Part shown: positions 9,501 through 17,533 of the stretch, one piece after another
How positions within the stretch are numbered: position 1 is the first letter of the stretch
Layout of the letters: the number at the start of each line of letters is the position of its first letter
Assembly (NCBI RefSeq): GCF_002211105.1
Contig: NZ_JPUA01000034.1
Location: 132,682 to 196,681, forward strand
Direction of reading: 5' to 3'
Source: Halomonas campaniensis
GTDB lineage: Bacteria > Pseudomonadota > Gammaproteobacteria > Pseudomonadales > Halomonadaceae
Length of the DNA: 64,000 nt
Notes under the pieces: generated by a model
The model's input: the letters and a program-made list of their open reading frames with translations, nothing else
Databases searched by the model: none
Told to the model about the DNA's origin: nothing
Program-made: the position numbers and the translations under genes

Positions 9501-10177
9501 GCATCAGCGCCCAGAGCCGCCGGCTTTCTGAAGAGGTTGCCGATGACCTGCGCCTGGAAGGCATTACCAAGGCCGAAGTGCGCATCCAGTCCACCATCGA
9601 CGAACTGGGCTTCTGGGAGCCGCTAAAGCTGTTCGCCCAGCGCTACAAAGAGTGGCGGGAATCCGGCCAGACGCTACCCAGCGACGACTACCTCAACGCC
9701 CTGGCGGACGTGGTCGATCTGCTGCGCAGCGACCAGCAGTACAGCTTCGAAAGCCTGCTGCGCTTGGAGCTGCACCTGAACGAAGGCGGCACCGATCTGG
9801 TGATCAAAAACGACCGCCAACTGCTGGAGTCCTCCAGCCACGGCATGGCGTATTTGATTCTGTGCAAGTTCCTGCTCGCCTTTACCCGCCTGCTGCGCGG
9901 CGATGCGGAAATCGCCATCCACTGGCCCATCGATGAGATCGGTACCCTGGCGTACCACAACGTCGAAAAACTCTTCGACGCCTGCGACAGCAACCGCATT
10001 CATATCGTTGGTGCCTTCCCCAACCCCGAGTCCGATGTGCTGCTGCTGTTCGCCAACCGCTACCTGATCGATCGCGATGAGGCCAACCCCAACAAGCGGG
10101 TGTTAAAACGCATCGAGCCACGGCTAAGCCGCCTGGCCGAACGGCTCCAGGAACGTCAGCAGGAGGTGACGGTATGA
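6512..10177 (+). CDS. jetC: Wadjet/Mks-type SMC ATPase, JetC (MukB-like)
   Basis: Large SMC-like ATPase of 1221 residues, the motor of a Wadjet condensin that restricts plasmids. An N-terminal ATP-binding half carries Walker A GTNASGKTT at residues 30-38. A very long Gln/Glu/Arg/Ala-rich coiled-coil region (about 245-1010) follows, and the C-terminal half carries Walker B WPIDEIG with D1141/E1142. The expected ABC signature position near 1107 reads SSSHGM rather than LSGG. The ATG at 6512 is chosen because AAAGGA lies 6 bases upstream; a TTG at 6497 is less likely. It overlaps the next gene by ATGA. It is the first gene of a four-gene operon, unlike the usual A-B-C-D order. Confidence 0.88.
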   Translation: MAHLLRIVMIHGHLEGVVELSVDGHTNICGTNASGKTTLQRLVPVFYGELPNKVVPKTRMKFDAFYLPHRNSYLVYEYRREAGNICQAVLTRKQEGGVEYRFVGAPYQPEDYLVESDAGVAALDYTQWASGLRRNGTPVSPKLGATSEFRSVIQNDFTQLHGNSRDGLKLRQIASQFSLVKPERRIRHIEKLVSAVHAKEGKMDTLKTMLAAIFEEDGVELPVTRIRNTKAREWIAQMRQSMRLEPLQASLARLAGIDRELADLDATLWQLKPQLEDDRQRAERQMADVDAELARHQREFQQRESDYSEARDKLNDRHSEVVSDLQQTQRRLNDLQAQYEQYAEADMPALERDINALPQWREQRDQLQKHLNVMQDAVKESQARLDGRLRELSEALARQTRESQELIDALVEEKALRREQQWESEQQLNERYQQERQRLEGEYQAQLELGVEQLAELKAQLSLSTQTAEEASEAELAQARLDQAQQERNASAATLDGLRREFESRKRERDSAEQQLVQLRQQLERAEQRCFALYQQRDPEQGSLRHFLRYHRPGWEQQLGKVIAPELLERRDLAPQLAEGASDDLFGLALDLSAIALPDYAQDEASLLAAIEEADSAKRRVQSESQAAEKSLKQHNERVQQADEAQDQGRMAHKRAEQEVEFAIEARRQQQERHTKRQQERRAAHQAALASQEQAQKELREEKQQALAALSETHQSQLLELKADGQSQVDSLDAQLRQYKQQLSDANTEHQRQRAELEEAFSQELAEQGVDPAKLKDTKERLASQDERIRVTAARQDELTEYTRFMRVEWGQHKPQLVAQEAELEQAEQKLQRDKEHLKNDFQAARKTHQSTVSTLKTQRESEYACLEALKPLLTQLESLAIEPDGQAPGTPLGDVDERIERARQALGNRHQQIEQLRRGCLEVESQLIKDASSGFAEALESERSKLQSDNPRLQLPLLRDMLKLLEDQQQQLIQEGRNLSDDLDKFFTVFRDLNRRISAQSRRLSEEVADDLRLEGITKAEVRIQSTIDELGFWEPLKLFAQRYKEWRESGQTLPSDDYLNALADVVDLLRSDQQYSFESLLRLELHLNEGGTDLVIKNDRQLLESSSHGMAYLILCKFLLAFTRLLRGDAEIAIHWPIDEIGTLAYHNVEKLFDACDSNRIHIVGAFPNPESDVLLLFANRYLIDRDEANPNKRVLKRIEPRLSRLAERLQERQQEVTV

Positions 10178-10809
10178 TCGAACATGGCCCACTGCTAGAG
10201 CGCCTGCTGGCCGGGGAGTTTGTTTGCCCGATCAGCGATGAGAGCGGCTATCGTCATCTCACCAATGAAGAGACCCGCGAGGAGATCGATACCTACCTGC
10301 GGCCGCTTAACCGGCGGCTGGCCAGCAACGAAGAGGGCAGCGTCTACTTTCTGGCCTGGCGTCAGCTCAACGACAGCGCCCGGGATCAGCTCTCCCGCCA
10401 GCTCGGTGATACGCTCAATAGCCTGCTGCCGCTGCTGGAGTGGCTGCAACTGGTTCAAGAGGCGCTGGGCCGCGATACCCTTGCCGCCCCCGGCGATGTG
10501 CTCAAACCCGCCGAATTCAGCGCCAAGTGTGAAGACAACCAAAGCCTACGCGAACGCCTGGAGCGACTGGCCACCGACAGCTTTTTTGGCTCCCAGAGCG
10601 ACCAGCTTGATGCCCAGGTAAAGCAAGTCTTCAAGCGCCTGAAAGAGCACGGCTACCTGCTCCAGCCCCATTCAGAGCGGCAGGTGTTCGTGGTCACCGG
10701 CAAGATCGACTACTTGGTGGATCTGGTGCGCTTTATTCGCGATGAAGAGAACCTGCCCATCGAAGAGGGCAGCGAGGAGGGCTCCGGTTCCCAGGAGGCC
10801 CTGTTGTGA
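10174..10809 (+). CDS. jetB: Wadjet/Mks MukE-like subunit, JetB (DUF4194/MksE type)
   Basis: Protein of 211 residues placed directly after the SMC ATPase with a 4-bp ATGA overlap. Its size, its opening (LLERLLAGEFVCPISDESGYRHL), its predicted winged-helix character and its acidic tail (EEGSEEGSGSQEALL) match the MukE/MksE/JetB subunit, which bridges the kleisin and DNA. The sequence alone is weakly distinctive, so the call leans on context: SMC partner before it, kleisin-like gene after it, Toprim gene last. Confidence 0.78.
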   Translation: MIEHGPLLERLLAGEFVCPISDESGYRHLTNEETREEIDTYLRPLNRRLASNEEGSVYFLAWRQLNDSARDQLSRQLGDTLNSLLPLLEWLQLVQEALGRDTLAAPGDVLKPAEFSAKCEDNQSLRERLERLATDSFFGSQSDQLDAQVKQVFKRLKEHGYLLQPHSERQVFVVTGKIDYLVDLVRFIRDEENLPIEEGSEEGSGSQEALL

Positions 10810-12056
10810 GCATGGGTTCTAATGGGGAACACGCCCTGGAAAGCCGCCTGCTCAAAACCGGCAGTGAGCGGCTAGCACTGCTCGGCAAGCACGCCGATGT
10901 ACTGATGCAGGCCTACACCCGCGATGAAGTGCCGCTGGAATCGCTCAGCGATAGTGCGCTGCGTAAGCTACTGGCGGCGCGCATTCTATGGCGACCGGAT
11001 GAGCAGAGCGGCGTGAAGCTGGCACCCAAGGTGCGCGAACTGATCGCCGAGATGCTCGCCGACGAGACCCGTCGCCATGTGAATGCCGATGTAGCGGAAA
11101 CCCTGGAGCTGATTCGCGCCCTGGTACACAGCTACCGGGAGGCGCGCAGCCGCGGCGAACACTGGCGGCTGGAGCAGCAATTGATGCGCTTGCGTCAGGA
11201 AGTCGACGACCTGAACGGGCGCTTCGCCGATGCCATCGACAGCTTATGGCAGCGGCTCAATAGCGATTTTGGTTTCGTCAGCCAGCTTAACGACAAAATC
11301 CGCGAAAATGATCGCGCCCAGAAGCAGATCGCTCGGCTGTTGGACGGCCTGGCGCTGATCGACTTCGACGAGCTGATAGAGCTGGTAGGTAGCGACGGCG
11401 GCCTACGCAAACTGTTGATCAGCCAGCTTCAGCAACAGTTGAGCCACCACTACACCAGCCTGCGCGAAGTGCAGCGCCGCTTGATCGAACTAATGGCGCG
11501 CTTTCGCAAGCAGCAGGCGCGCAGCCGCCTGATCAGCGGCATGGCCGCCTTTATGCGCGAACACCCAGGCTTTGTGCCGGGCAACTACGCAAGACGCAGC
11601 GAGGTACCAGGGCTGGTCAATCAAGCCGCACCGCTAAGCGCCGCCGCCGCCCCGGCGCTGGATCGCAATCTGGACAGCCGGTTGCTCGCCGAGCTGCTGC
11701 ACCAGCTACCCCAACCGCGCCACACCACGCAAACCGTTGAAGCTGCGGCCCCTGCCCAAGCCCAGGAGAGTAGCCTCGCCGCTGCCCGCCAGCAGGCGCT
11801 CAAGCAAGATGTGGAACACTTCTATTTGAGCGTGATCGACCAGCCCCAGGCGGAGCCGGTCAGCGCCCTTGAGTACCTGCACGCAAGCCCGCTGGAATGG
11901 CCGGATGAGATATGGCTCTTCCAGGTGATTTCCGAATACCAGGGCCTGCCACGCAGCGATCAGAAGGCGTTCCGGCTCAAACAGCAGGAGAGCCAGGCCA
12001 GCCAATTCAACCACCTGCGCCTGATCCACGATGTAGAACTGCAGCTGGCCGTATGA
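10806..12056 (+). CDS. jetA: Wadjet/Mks kleisin-like subunit, JetA (MukF-like)
   Basis: Protein of 416 residues starting at GTG 10806, which overlaps the JetB stop (GTGA). The N-terminal part (about 1-95) looks like a winged-helix region. It is followed by long helical stretches rich in Gln, Arg and Leu (about 100-240), a linker rich in Ala and Pro (about 275-320), and a C-terminal small domain. This is the layout of MukF/MksF/JetA kleisins that link the two SMC heads. Identification rests on length, architecture and operon position rather than a short signature. Confidence 0.76.
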   Translation: MSMGSNGEHALESRLLKTGSERLALLGKHADVLMQAYTRDEVPLESLSDSALRKLLAARILWRPDEQSGVKLAPKVRELIAEMLADETRRHVNADVAETLELIRALVHSYREARSRGEHWRLEQQLMRLRQEVDDLNGRFADAIDSLWQRLNSDFGFVSQLNDKIRENDRAQKQIARLLDGLALIDFDELIELVGSDGGLRKLLISQLQQQLSHHYTSLREVQRRLIELMARFRKQQARSRLISGMAAFMREHPGFVPGNYARRSEVPGLVNQAAPLSAAAAPALDRNLDSRLLAELLHQLPQPRHTTQTVEAAAPAQAQESSLAAARQQALKQDVEHFYLSVIDQPQAEPVSALEYLHASPLEWPDEIWLFQVISEYQGLPRSDQKAFRLKQQESQASQFNHLRLIHDVELQLAV

Positions 12057-12922
12057 ACCTACCCGGTCGCGCCCGCAATGGGCTAAACGGCGTCGCCCGC
12101 GAACTTCTCCGCCAGCCCACGGTGGAGAAACCCCGCCGCCAATGGGTAGACGACGTAGTGGCCTGGTGCCACCAGCACGACATTGACCTGGCCTCACGAA
12201 TTAACAGTAAAGCGCTGCGCTTTGACGCCGTCTTGTTGGCGCAGATCAACGATGTGTTAGAGAGCGCCCGCCTAGCACCACTAGGCCGCTCACTCAGCGG
12301 CCTGAGCAGCAGCGCCCAGGCGAAAGAGGGCCTAGAGGAAGACAAGGCAACCCGCGAAAGCCCCCGTGCGCGGCGGGTGCTCGTCAGCTTTCCACCCCAG
12401 CCAACAACGGGGCTTGCCAGCGAGCCACGCACTATTCGCGATGTGGATGTGCTGGGGTTAAAACTGAGCGCGTTTGGCGCGTTAGTTCAGGTCGAAAACC
12501 TGGACAGTTTCTATGAATTTTCGCCGGAACTACTCGCACTAAGCGGTTACGCAAACCCGCTGGTCGTCTACCGCGGCGACAGCCACTACGGCGGCGGCTT
12601 TGCCTTGCTGGCTGAGGCTTGGCGCAAAACCCATCGACCGCACATCTATGCCGGTGACTTCGATGTTAAAGGTGTGACGCTAGCGCTCGACAGCAACGCC
12701 ACTCACTTGCTCCTGCCCGATATCGAATGGCTTACTCAAAATGCCACGTCGCTGCACGTGCCCGCTGAACAGTTTCCTTACCAACGGCGGCTTCGCAAAT
12801 ACCTTGCGGCTCTACCATCCGGCCACCCACTGCGCGATTATCTGACGCTGCTTCTGGAAAAGCAGCGGGGGCTTAAGCAGCAGTGGTTTGGTGGGGAGAT
12901 GGTTTGTGTGGCGCTTGGCTAG
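12053..12922 (+). CDS. jetD: Wadjet nuclease subunit JetD, Toprim fold (DUF2220-like), short form
   Basis: Protein of 289 residues, last gene of the SMC operon with an ATGA overlap. The C-terminal half is a Toprim-like domain: VENLDSF supplies the acidic residue E148 and AGDFDVKG supplies D202 and D204, the metal-binding set used to cleave DNA extruded by the JetABC motor. JetD proteins are commonly nearer 380-400 residues, so the N-terminal arm region is reduced here and has an Ala/Glu/Ser-rich linker (about 85-110). An in-frame upstream extension to 11912 overlaps jetA and is unlike a protein start; the ATG at 12053 is preferred. Confidence 0.82.
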   Translation: MNLPGRARNGLNGVARELLRQPTVEKPRRQWVDDVVAWCHQHDIDLASRINSKALRFDAVLLAQINDVLESARLAPLGRSLSGLSSSAQAKEGLEEDKATRESPRARRVLVSFPPQPTTGLASEPRTIRDVDVLGLKLSAFGALVQVENLDSFYEFSPELLALSGYANPLVVYRGDSHYGGGFALLAEAWRKTHRPHIYAGDFDVKGVTLALDSNATHLLLPDIEWLTQNATSLHVPAEQFPYQRRLRKYLAALPSGHPLRDYLTLLLEKQRGLKQQWFGGEMVCVALG

Positions 12923-13054
12923 AGGTCGGCATTTCATCAAATCGACAGTGACTCTTTCAGGAAGAGCAAAACGCACCAACATGCGACTTTTGGATATGTG
13001 GCCAACATTTTCTTTGCCCCCAAGTGAAGCAATGGGATAGAGTGAAATCAGGTA

Positions 13055-13104
13055 GCTACATAACTTAAATAAATGGGCTGGGACGTTTATTTAAGTTATG
13101 CAGC
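13055..13104. repeat. 19-bp imperfect inverted repeat at the edge of the AT-rich block
   Basis: Arms 13055-13073 and 13086-13104 are complementary at 18 of 19 positions, with a 12-base loop. The stem is AT-rich apart from its base, and no T-tract follows, so it is not a standard intrinsic terminator. It lies between jetD and the orphan nuclease gene, where base composition changes sharply. It could be a terminator variant, an operator, or a scar of a mobile element. Confidence 0.6.
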
Positions 13105-13149
13105 CTTTCGTATTAATACTGTTAGGCGCGAGCAATAATTGAGGGAAAA

Positions 13150-14583
13150 ATGAAATTTTCTGATTATTTTAATTTGAATCGAAATCAGCCATATCTTGAT
13201 TTTATTGATATCCCTCTAGATACCGACCTTCCTGTCTTCCTGGAACCAGGAGCGATCAAATCTTTGGTTTCGCCCTGGGGAAACGAGCTTTCTTCTCTAC
13301 TGCAAACGTTTTTCGATACTGTACTTCGTTTAATTCATTCAGGTGATCATGCAAAGGCACAGCAATTACTATCATCTCTGAACGAGAGGAATGAGTTTCA
13401 TTTGGGGTATTCATCGGGAGAGTCTCGTGGTCATGGTTTTGGTTCAGGTTCAGCCGAAACCGTTTGGGGAGCACTAAGCAAAAGTAATGCTACAGTGACC
13501 GGTCTTCTTAAAGATCTTGAAGATACAGCGCTATTAATTCCGGGAATTGGTACAGACATGATCTCAGATGCTGTCTGTAACATTATCAGGGGGCCTTTAA
13601 TAAAGTATACGCAAGACATGTGCGTATATTATGGTGTGCCTTTGACCCCTGATATTGCATCTGGGCCTATATGGAACCCAGAAGAAGAACGTTGGGTAGA
13701 ATCACTGATACCACTACCAATGACTGATTACGGTAAAGTAATTCTTGTGCCCAAGGTTTTGGTACGCCATCGGCTTACTTATCAATATGATGAGTATTAT
13801 AGGCATTATATACTTCCTGAAATGCAACACGAACATCTTCAGGCTCGCTCTCCATTAGTTGAGGTGCTTAAAGATGGACGTGAGCGAGTAACTAAAAAAG
13901 CTCTTATTGAAAAGTATGGAAACGATAAGCTTGCTGTTGTTGAGCAAACTAAAATCCGTCCAAATATTCTCCAAGAATATAAAGACCAAAAGATGGTGTC
14001 TCCATCTAAGCCGTTGACACAAGAGCAATTGTGTGAGATTGAAGCTTCCGATCTGCCTGATTTAGACCCTTTAGTAGAGGAACTCAAGTGCTTAGCAACG
14101 GGTCGAGATATGGCAGGCAGATACGAAGATATAATTGAAAAGATCTTATCCGTAATTTTCTATCCGTCATTATGCAATCCAAAAAAACAACACAATATTC
14201 ATGAAGGTCGTAAACGTATTGATATTACTTACACTAATGAAGCCAAGTCAGGTTTCTTTTACTGGTTATCAATGCATTATCCATGTCCTCTGATATTCGT
14301 TGAATGCAAAAACTATGGCAAAGAAGCCGGAAACCCAGAAATTGATCAGCTTGCTGGTCGGTTCTCTCCAAGCCGAGGACAAGTAGGATTGTTAATTTGC
14401 AGAAAAATCGAAAACAAAAAACTAATGTATCAACGCTGCATCGATACAGCTACAGATCGGCGCGGCTATATGTTGGCATTAGATGATGAAGACATAATCG
14501 CATTAGTAGACTCGTATAAAGATAATGCAGAAGATCAGAAGTTTAAGATGTTGAGGGAGTTATGGGCGCAATTAATAGATTGA
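13150..14583 (+). CDS. Uncharacterised protein with C-terminal PD-(D/E)XK nuclease-like motif
   Basis: Protein of 477 residues that I do not recognise as a named family. The C-terminal third carries RKRIDITYTNE with D358, followed 27 residues later by FVECKNYGKE with E385 and K387. This is the spacing and beta-strand context of restriction-type PD-(D/E)XK nucleases, and a further helix (PEIDQLAGRF) fits the fold. The first about 330 residues lack a recognisable domain and start LNRNQPYLDFIDIPLDTDLP. Codon use is AT-rich, unlike the flanking jet genes, which suggests horizontal transfer. The neighbourhood (Wadjet, toxin-antitoxin) suggests a DNA-targeting defence or element function, but this is inference. 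Confidence 0.75.
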   Translation: MKFSDYFNLNRNQPYLDFIDIPLDTDLPVFLEPGAIKSLVSPWGNELSSLLQTFFDTVLRLIHSGDHAKAQQLLSSLNERNEFHLGYSSGESRGHGFGSGSAETVWGALSKSNATVTGLLKDLEDTALLIPGIGTDMISDAVCNIIRGPLIKYTQDMCVYYGVPLTPDIASGPIWNPEEERWVESLIPLPMTDYGKVILVPKVLVRHRLTYQYDEYYRHYILPEMQHEHLQARSPLVEVLKDGRERVTKKALIEKYGNDKLAVVEQTKIRPNILQEYKDQKMVSPSKPLTQEQLCEIEASDLPDLDPLVEELKCLATGRDMAGRYEDIIEKILSVIFYPSLCNPKKQHNIHEGRKRIDITYTNEAKSGFFYWLSMHYPCPLIFVECKNYGKEAGNPEIDQLAGRFSPSRGQVGLLICRKIENKKLMYQRCIDTATDRRGYMLALDDEDIIALVDSYKDNAEDQKFKMLRELWAQLID

Positions 14584-14689
14584 TGTGTCTAACAAGCAGC
14601 CGCTGTTGGATTGTTAATGCTCCGCCTTGGCTTCCGCTTTTCCCAGTCGAAGAGCAGGGTGTTAAATACAATCGGAGTTATTTAATATA

Positions 14690-15451
14690 GTGGCAAAGAT
14701 AAGCTTATTCATACGGTTTAAAATGCTAACTCTGTGGAATAAAATCGGAGCGTTAGGGTCTCTAGCATCTATCGTTGGTCTGTTTCTTTTTTTTGTTCCA
14801 TTAATTTTTAATAAAGCCAATGACCCAGTAGTGACTTCCGATCTGTATATAAAAAGCGCCCGCTTTCGGCCGATGGAAACATTTTTCCTAAGGCCTGTAG
14901 AAGGTGAAGTGAATGATTTTTTTGAGACGGCCTTTTTATATATAACAGTGCTAAACCTTGGTGATTCAGATCTATTTCTTACGTCAATGGAGGTTGCTGA
15001 TGTTGATAGTAAAGGTATATTGTCAAATGCTTACTCTAGCTCAGGGCTAGGGCCAGATATAAGTAAAAACACTCCCGTTAGAATACCCGCCGGAAAAGAA
15101 GTGGAGTTAAGCTTTTCTGGCGGGTTTAAGTTTAATGGGATGGTTGATTTATTTGATTTGGATAGACTGTCAAAAGAGCCGTATTTTTCAGATTTATCAC
15201 CGCGAATATCTTTAAGAAATGATTTGGTTGAAGAGTTTAATGAGATTTTGGTAAGTCTTTTTTCTGGCCAAGCAAATATTAGAGTTGCGTTTTACGTTGG
15301 GAATGAGAATTTACTTACCGAACATGATTTTACTATAACTAAAGGTGTAGATATTTTTGATAACACAGGAAAAGTACAGCATTCATACTTTTTAGGTGAC
15401 TTGATTCATTGGTTACGATCACCTTATTCAGAATATGTGCTTACCAAGTAA
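14690..15451 (+). CDS. Uncharacterised membrane-anchored protein
   Basis: Protein of 253 residues of unknown function from a GTG at 14690; an ATG at 14723 is an alternative. One strong hydrophobic helix (about 20-41, LGSLASIVGLFLFFVPLIF) is followed by a mixed beta-rich soluble domain with no cysteines or catalytic motif I can name. Strongly AT-rich like the nuclease gene 106 bp upstream, with which it may form a transferred pair. Single-helix proteins coded next to a nuclease-like protein can act as membrane effectors in defence systems, but nothing in this sequence proves that. Confidence 0.6.
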   Translation: MAKISLFIRFKMLTLWNKIGALGSLASIVGLFLFFVPLIFNKANDPVVTSDLYIKSARFRPMETFFLRPVEGEVNDFFETAFLYITVLNLGDSDLFLTSMEVADVDSKGILSNAYSSSGLGPDISKNTPVRIPAGKEVELSFSGGFKFNGMVDLFDLDRLSKEPYFSDLSPRISLRNDLVEEFNEILVSLFSGQANIRVAFYVGNENLLTEHDFTITKGVDIFDNTGKVQHSYFLGDLIHWLRSPYSEYVLTK

Positions 15452-16320
15452 AACATGTGGACTTCTTGAATGCCTATGCATGCTCTTAATTCTTTGATTG
15501 TCAACGTAAAAATAAAAATGTAGTTCAGTGGTTATCCACTAAGAAATTAGAATATTTACCATCGCTTGGAAGTGTTTGATTCACACCTTGAGGGCGCTGT
15601 GTGCATGCTTTAAAATGAAAAAGTAGTGGGTAATAGACTATTAATAGACAAAATCTCTGATCATATATGGGTAGAAGTATTTGAAACGGTAGTAAATAAA
15701 TCGGACTAAAGCTAATGAAGGCCTGTGTATTGCTACTCAGGCTGCAAAATACCCGATGAGCTATTGTCATCTTCTAATTCACGGCTACTTTGTCCCACTG
15801 GCTAGCACCTCGATGTATATATGTAACCCTAATAGAGCGGTAAAATACGCAATTGAGAGGCTGGAGATGCAGATAGATGATAATATTGGTGACCTAAAAG
15901 CTGATGCAACTTGTGATTTTAGAATGGTTATCGCTGTAAAAAGTTATCTGAAGACAGCGATTCTTAAAATATGAAAGCTTTTTAGCCCGAGGCTCGCCGT
16001 ATTAAAGATAATGAGAGTGAAGTGCAACATATTACAGCATTAATGAACTACGAGAAATATAAATGAGTCAATTCAACTTTAACAAGGCTAATTAAATAGT
16101 TGGCTTTTAAGCTGCTGATTCGTCTCAACTTAAAAGCCACGCTTGTTGATAGCACCAATGCTTTAACTGAAGTGGCGTCAGCCAAAATTGGTGGAAAGTT
16201 AGGTAGCCACATCTGTATTAATATATGCCTAATAATAATTTAATAATCACTGCTATTTGAATTTAACTAGCTATCAATAAAAATCCTTTTTATCAAAAAT
16301 AATATATAAGAGATCATCCA
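15452..16320. other. AT-rich stretch without a convincing gene
   Basis: About 870 bp, very AT-rich, with many stops in all frames. The only open stretches are short: one of 72 codons at 15756-15974, and a fragment at 15997-16065 that starts E-A-R-R-I-K-D-N and ends at a stop. They look like decayed coding DNA rather than functional genes. The AT-rich composition stops abruptly about 15-20 bases before the truncated rnz copy, marking a recombination border. Confidence 0.5.
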
Positions 16321-16326
16321 GAAGAT

Positions 16327-16614
16327 ATGAACTTACTCTTCCTCGGCACCTCCGCCGGTGTCCCGACTAAAACAAGAAACGTCTCCGGCGTCGCTCTACG
16401 AGAGAGCAAGGGCAAAGGCTGGTACCTGATCGATTGTGGTGAGGGCACCCAGCATCAGGTTTTGCACACGAAGCTGTCGTTCCATTCATTGAAAGCCATC
16501 TTTATTACCCACATGCACGGCGACCACTGCTATGGGCTGCCGGGCATACTGGCGAGTTCAGCCACCTATGTGCATCGTAATTTGGACTATGCTGGGGAAA
16601 CTAGTTTTTCTTAA
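16327..16614 (+). pseudogene. Truncated 5' copy of ribonuclease Z gene
   Basis: The first 77 codons match the intact rnz at 18260-19222 nearly residue for residue ([13 protein letters not shown] through GLPGILAS), including the first part of the metal site, here THMHGDHC instead of THVHGDHC. After codon 77 the reading continues into 18 unrelated residues and stops. Nucleotide differences are concentrated in the first about 130 bp and almost absent from the last about 95 bp, which points to a mosaic origin. It lacks most metal ligands and should be inactive. It marks the left edge of a module holding a DMT transporter and HigBA. Confidence 0.88.
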
Positions 16615-16664
16615 CGTGGCATCCTTCAGCTCAAGGATACGGTGATATGAGCATATAAATAACA

Positions 16665-17492
16665 ATGGTTGTACTGCTCGCTGCCATCTTTAATGCCAGT
16701 TGGAATGCGATCGTTAAAGTGAGTGGCGACAGGATCGCCGTTATGGCGGTGATCACCCTGTTGGGCAGTTTGTTATCTGTGTTCGCACTGCCTTTCGTGG
16801 CGCTCCCCGATCCTGCCAGTTGGCCGCTGCTTGGCTTGGCCATCTTGATTCATACCGCATATCACTTCAGTTTGCCCATGGCTTACCACTATGGCGATTT
16901 CGGCCAGGTCTATCCCATCGCTCGTGGGTCGGCGCCTTTACTCGTTACACTAGGCGCTGCCGCGTTCGCTGGCGAAATATTGGGGTTTCTCCCGTTACTC
17001 GGCGTGCTGTTTCTTGGGGTGGGCGTGATGTCGTTAGCCTTTGATACAAGCACCGGTATCACCAGGAACCCCCGCGCTATCCTCCTAGCGCTCGGCACGG
17101 GTGCCTTAATCGCTTCCTACACGCTGGTGGGTGGTCTCGGCGCACGACAAGCTGGCTCGGTGCTCGGCTTTGCGGTTTTATTGACCCTCGGCAACGGCTT
17201 GCTGACGTTTGCAATTGCTCTGACGTGGAAAGCCAAAGAGATAAAAAGAGTTATCTCCAGCAATTTGGTTCCCGCCGTTGTCGGCGGTGGAATGCAGGTG
17301 GGTGCGTACTGGATCATTATCTTGGCCATGGCCTACGCCCCGCTTGGCATGGTCTCGGCTCTACGAGAAACCAGCGTGCTGTTCGCAGCGCTGATTTCCA
17401 CCATCATTCTGAAAGAGGGCTTCGGCGTGTGGCGGTTTGTTTCCTCTGGCTTGATTGCTTGCGGCATTGCGTTGACGCGCTATAAGCCTTGA
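16665..17492 (+). CDS. DMT/EamA-family transporter
   Basis: Integral membrane protein of 275 residues with about nine to ten hydrophobic helices in two EamA-type halves. FNASWNAIVKVSGD is the family opening and VSALRETSVLFAALISTIILKEG the typical C-terminal repeat. It probably exports or exchanges a small metabolite; the substrate is unknown. An apparent original start at ATG 16647, with AAGGA 9 bases upstream, is in frame but reads TAA at its fourth codon. Translation must then restart at 16665, losing about six N-terminal residues. It lies between the truncated and intact rnz copies and may have arrived with the HigBA pair. Confidence 0.8.
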   Translation: MVVLLAAIFNASWNAIVKVSGDRIAVMAVITLLGSLLSVFALPFVALPDPASWPLLGLAILIHTAYHFSLPMAYHYGDFGQVYPIARGSAPLLVTLGAAAFAGEILGFLPLLGVLFLGVGVMSLAFDTSTGITRNPRAILLALGTGALIASYTLVGGLGARQAGSVLGFAVLLTLGNGLLTFAIALTWKAKEIKRVISSNLVPAVVGGGMQVGAYWIIILAMAYAPLGMVSALRETSVLFAALISTIILKEGFGVWRFVSSGLIACGIALTRYKP

Positions 17493-17533
17493 AACTCATC
17501 CGCGAAGTCATCGGTGGGGAATACACCTTTTTA

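Noticed and set aside
11912-12052. Upstream extension of jetD
   Set aside because: It overlaps jetA, is proline-rich and unlike the family; the ATG at 12053 gives the normal ATGA coupling.
13126-14680. Integron-like sites GTTAGGC before the nuclease gene and GTCTAAC / GTTAAAT after it
   Set aside because: The seven-base cores fit attC consensus, but the arms between them do not pair convincingly and no integrase or further cassettes are visible.
15756-15974. 72-codon open frame in the AT-rich stretch
   Set aside because: No ribosome-binding site, no recognisable family, and surrounded by broken frames; treated as decayed DNA.
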